From positions 1 to 5,813 of the forward strand of contig JAFGNC010000492.1 in assembly GCA_016927175.1 (NCBI GenBank): a stretch of 5,813 nucleotides of DNA, in the 5' to 3' direction. A model generated the notes under the pieces. The model saw nothing but the letters and a program-made list of their open reading frames with translations, was not told where the DNA came from and did no database searches. The position numbers were made by a program, and so were the translations under genes. Of the stretch, positions 4,975 through 5,813 are shown piece by piece (positions within the stretch are counted from its first letter, which is position 1; each line of letters begins with the position of its first letter). The stretch is from Gammaproteobacteria bacterium. Its GTDB lineage: Bacteria; Pseudomonadota; Gammaproteobacteria; Steroidobacterales; Rariloculaceae.

Positions 4975-5813
4975 ATGCGCAATCTGGCGCGCAGAACATG
5001 GCTGACCGTCGCGGCCTTGATGGGGGCGCTTGCTGCCTGCATCGCGACGTTGCTGTGGCTCGAGAGCGTCGGGCGCATCAGCGCCGACCTTTCGGCCTGG
5101 CTGTCTCTCGCCGCCGTGCTCGCGGCCGGCATCGCCGCGGTCGCGCTCGTGCGGCACGCCGCGGCACGCGCCGCGGCGCCGTTGCAGGAGCTCGCGACGG
5201 CGCTGAACCGCACCGCCGGCGGCGACTTCGAGACCGATCTCGCACTCCCCGACGAGCTCGAGCTGCAGAGCGCGTTCGACTCCGTAAGAAGCAGCCTGCG
5301 TTCGAGCGAGCTGTCCAGGGACCGGCTCGATCGGCTTCTGTCGAGCATGAGCGAGGGTATTCTGGTATCCGCGCCGGACGGCACGATCGAGCGGGCCAAC
5401 GGCGCCGCGCACGAGATGCTGGGGTACGAGGCTCACGCGCTCGTGGGGCGGCCGATCAGCGAGATCCTGTCCCGCCCCGACGGCGAGGCGCTGAAAGCGA
5501 CGCCTAGGATGGTTCCGCAGGAGACGTCGTTCCGCAAAGCCGACGGCTCGCACCTGAGCGTGTCGTACACCGTGTCGGAGATGCGCAGCGCGTCCGGCGA
5601 GCTCGAGTGCACCGTGTACGCCGTGCAGAACATCGAAGCGCGCAAGAAGGTCGAGCAGCGGATCAGGTACCTGGCCCGTGTGGATCCCCTGACGAAGCTC
5701 GCGAACAGGATGCAGTTCCAGCACGTGCTGCAGCAGACGATCGCCAGAGCCAGGCGATCGCAGCAGTACGTCGCGCTTCTGTACCTCGACGTCGACCGAT
5801 TCAAGGACATCAA
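4975..5813 (+). CDS. Membrane HAMP-PAS-GGDEF protein (probable diguanylate cyclase), C-terminus cut by window edge
   Basis: The first 279 residues are visible. Two hydrophobic helices (about 9-29 and 41-59) flank a loop of only about 11 residues. A HAMP-like linker follows, with Pro69 in APLQEL, GGDFE (82-86), and DELELQSAFDSVRSSL (93-108). A PAS domain spans about 117-222: LLSSMSEGILVSAPDGTIERAN, then MLGYEAHALVGRP and a beta-rich end near VYAVQNI. After a short helix (EARKKVEQRIRYLA) a GGDEF domain begins at VDPLTKLANRMQF (236-248) and LLYLDVDRFKDI (268-279). GGDEF domains usually make cyclic di-GMP, but the GG(D/E)EF active-site motif and any EAL domain lie beyond the edge. Activity, or a bifunctional GGDEF-EAL form, cannot be judged. 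The ATG at 4975 puts a basic stretch before TM1; its Shine-Dalgarno sequence is poor (GGGG directly abuts it). An in-frame ATG at 4789 would add 62 Arg-rich residues across the promoter-like patch and is disfavoured. Confidence 0.92.
   Translation, partial: MRNLARRTWLTVAALMGALAACIATLLWLESVGRISADLSAWLSLAAVLAAGIAAVALVRHAAARAAAPLQELATALNRTAGGDFETDLALPDELELQSAFDSVRSSLRSSELSRDRLDRLLSSMSEGILVSAPDGTIERANGAAHEMLGYEAHALVGRPISEILSRPDGEALKATPRMVPQETSFRKADGSHLSVSYTVSEMRSASGELECTVYAVQNIEARKKVEQRIRYLARVDPLTKLANRMQFQHVLQQTIARARRSQQYVALLYLDVDRFKDI

Noticed and set aside
4765..5724. Minus-strand open frame (319 residues) opposite the GGDEF-type gene
   Set aside because: The plus strand encodes recognisable HAMP, PAS and GGDEF motifs there; the minus translation has low-complexity Arg/Ala/Leu content.

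Overview
The window is GC-rich chromosomal DNA with tightly packed genes on both strands. It suggests a free-living, high-GC gammaproteobacterium. The main clue is a glutamate-cysteine ligase of the E. coli GshA type, next to a DUF2845 protein, a bactofilin, a YheT-like hydrolase and a membrane-bound PAS/GGDEF protein. The lineage is inferred from gene content only. I see no rRNA, tRNA, CRISPR array, insertion sequence or phage gene.

Layout. (1) Positions 1-661, minus strand: the N-terminal part of an unrecognised exported or membrane-anchored protein, cut by the left edge. (2) Positions 815-2371, minus strand: gshA, which probably starts at a TTG codon downstream of a perfect TATAAT. (3) Positions 2519-2848, plus strand: a small secreted DUF2845 protein, divergent from gshA across a short shared control region. 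(4) Positions 2859-3131, minus strand: a 90-residue protein of unknown function with a strong Shine-Dalgarno sequence, convergent with the DUF2845 gene. (5) Positions 3364-3756, plus strand: a small bactofilin, divergent from the 90-residue gene. (6) Positions 3701-4768, minus strand: a YheT-like alpha/beta hydrolase whose 3' end overlaps the bactofilin gene tail-to-tail by 56 bases. (7) Positions 4975-5813, plus strand: a two-TM HAMP-PAS-GGDEF signalling protein, cut by the right edge just inside the GGDEF domain. An AT-rich promoter-like patch lies upstream of it.

The genes do not form one pathway. Strands alternate, so most genes appear to be single transcription units; only gshA and the unknown gene at the left edge could be co-transcribed. 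Functions touched are glutathione synthesis, envelope or cytoskeleton (bactofilin, secreted DUF2845 protein), ester or lipid hydrolysis, and probably cyclic-di-GMP signalling. I found no convincing undescribed multi-gene system. The points most worth a second look are the gshA start, the bactofilin/hydrolase overlap, the two unrecognised proteins, and the very short periplasmic loop of the GGDEF-type sensor.
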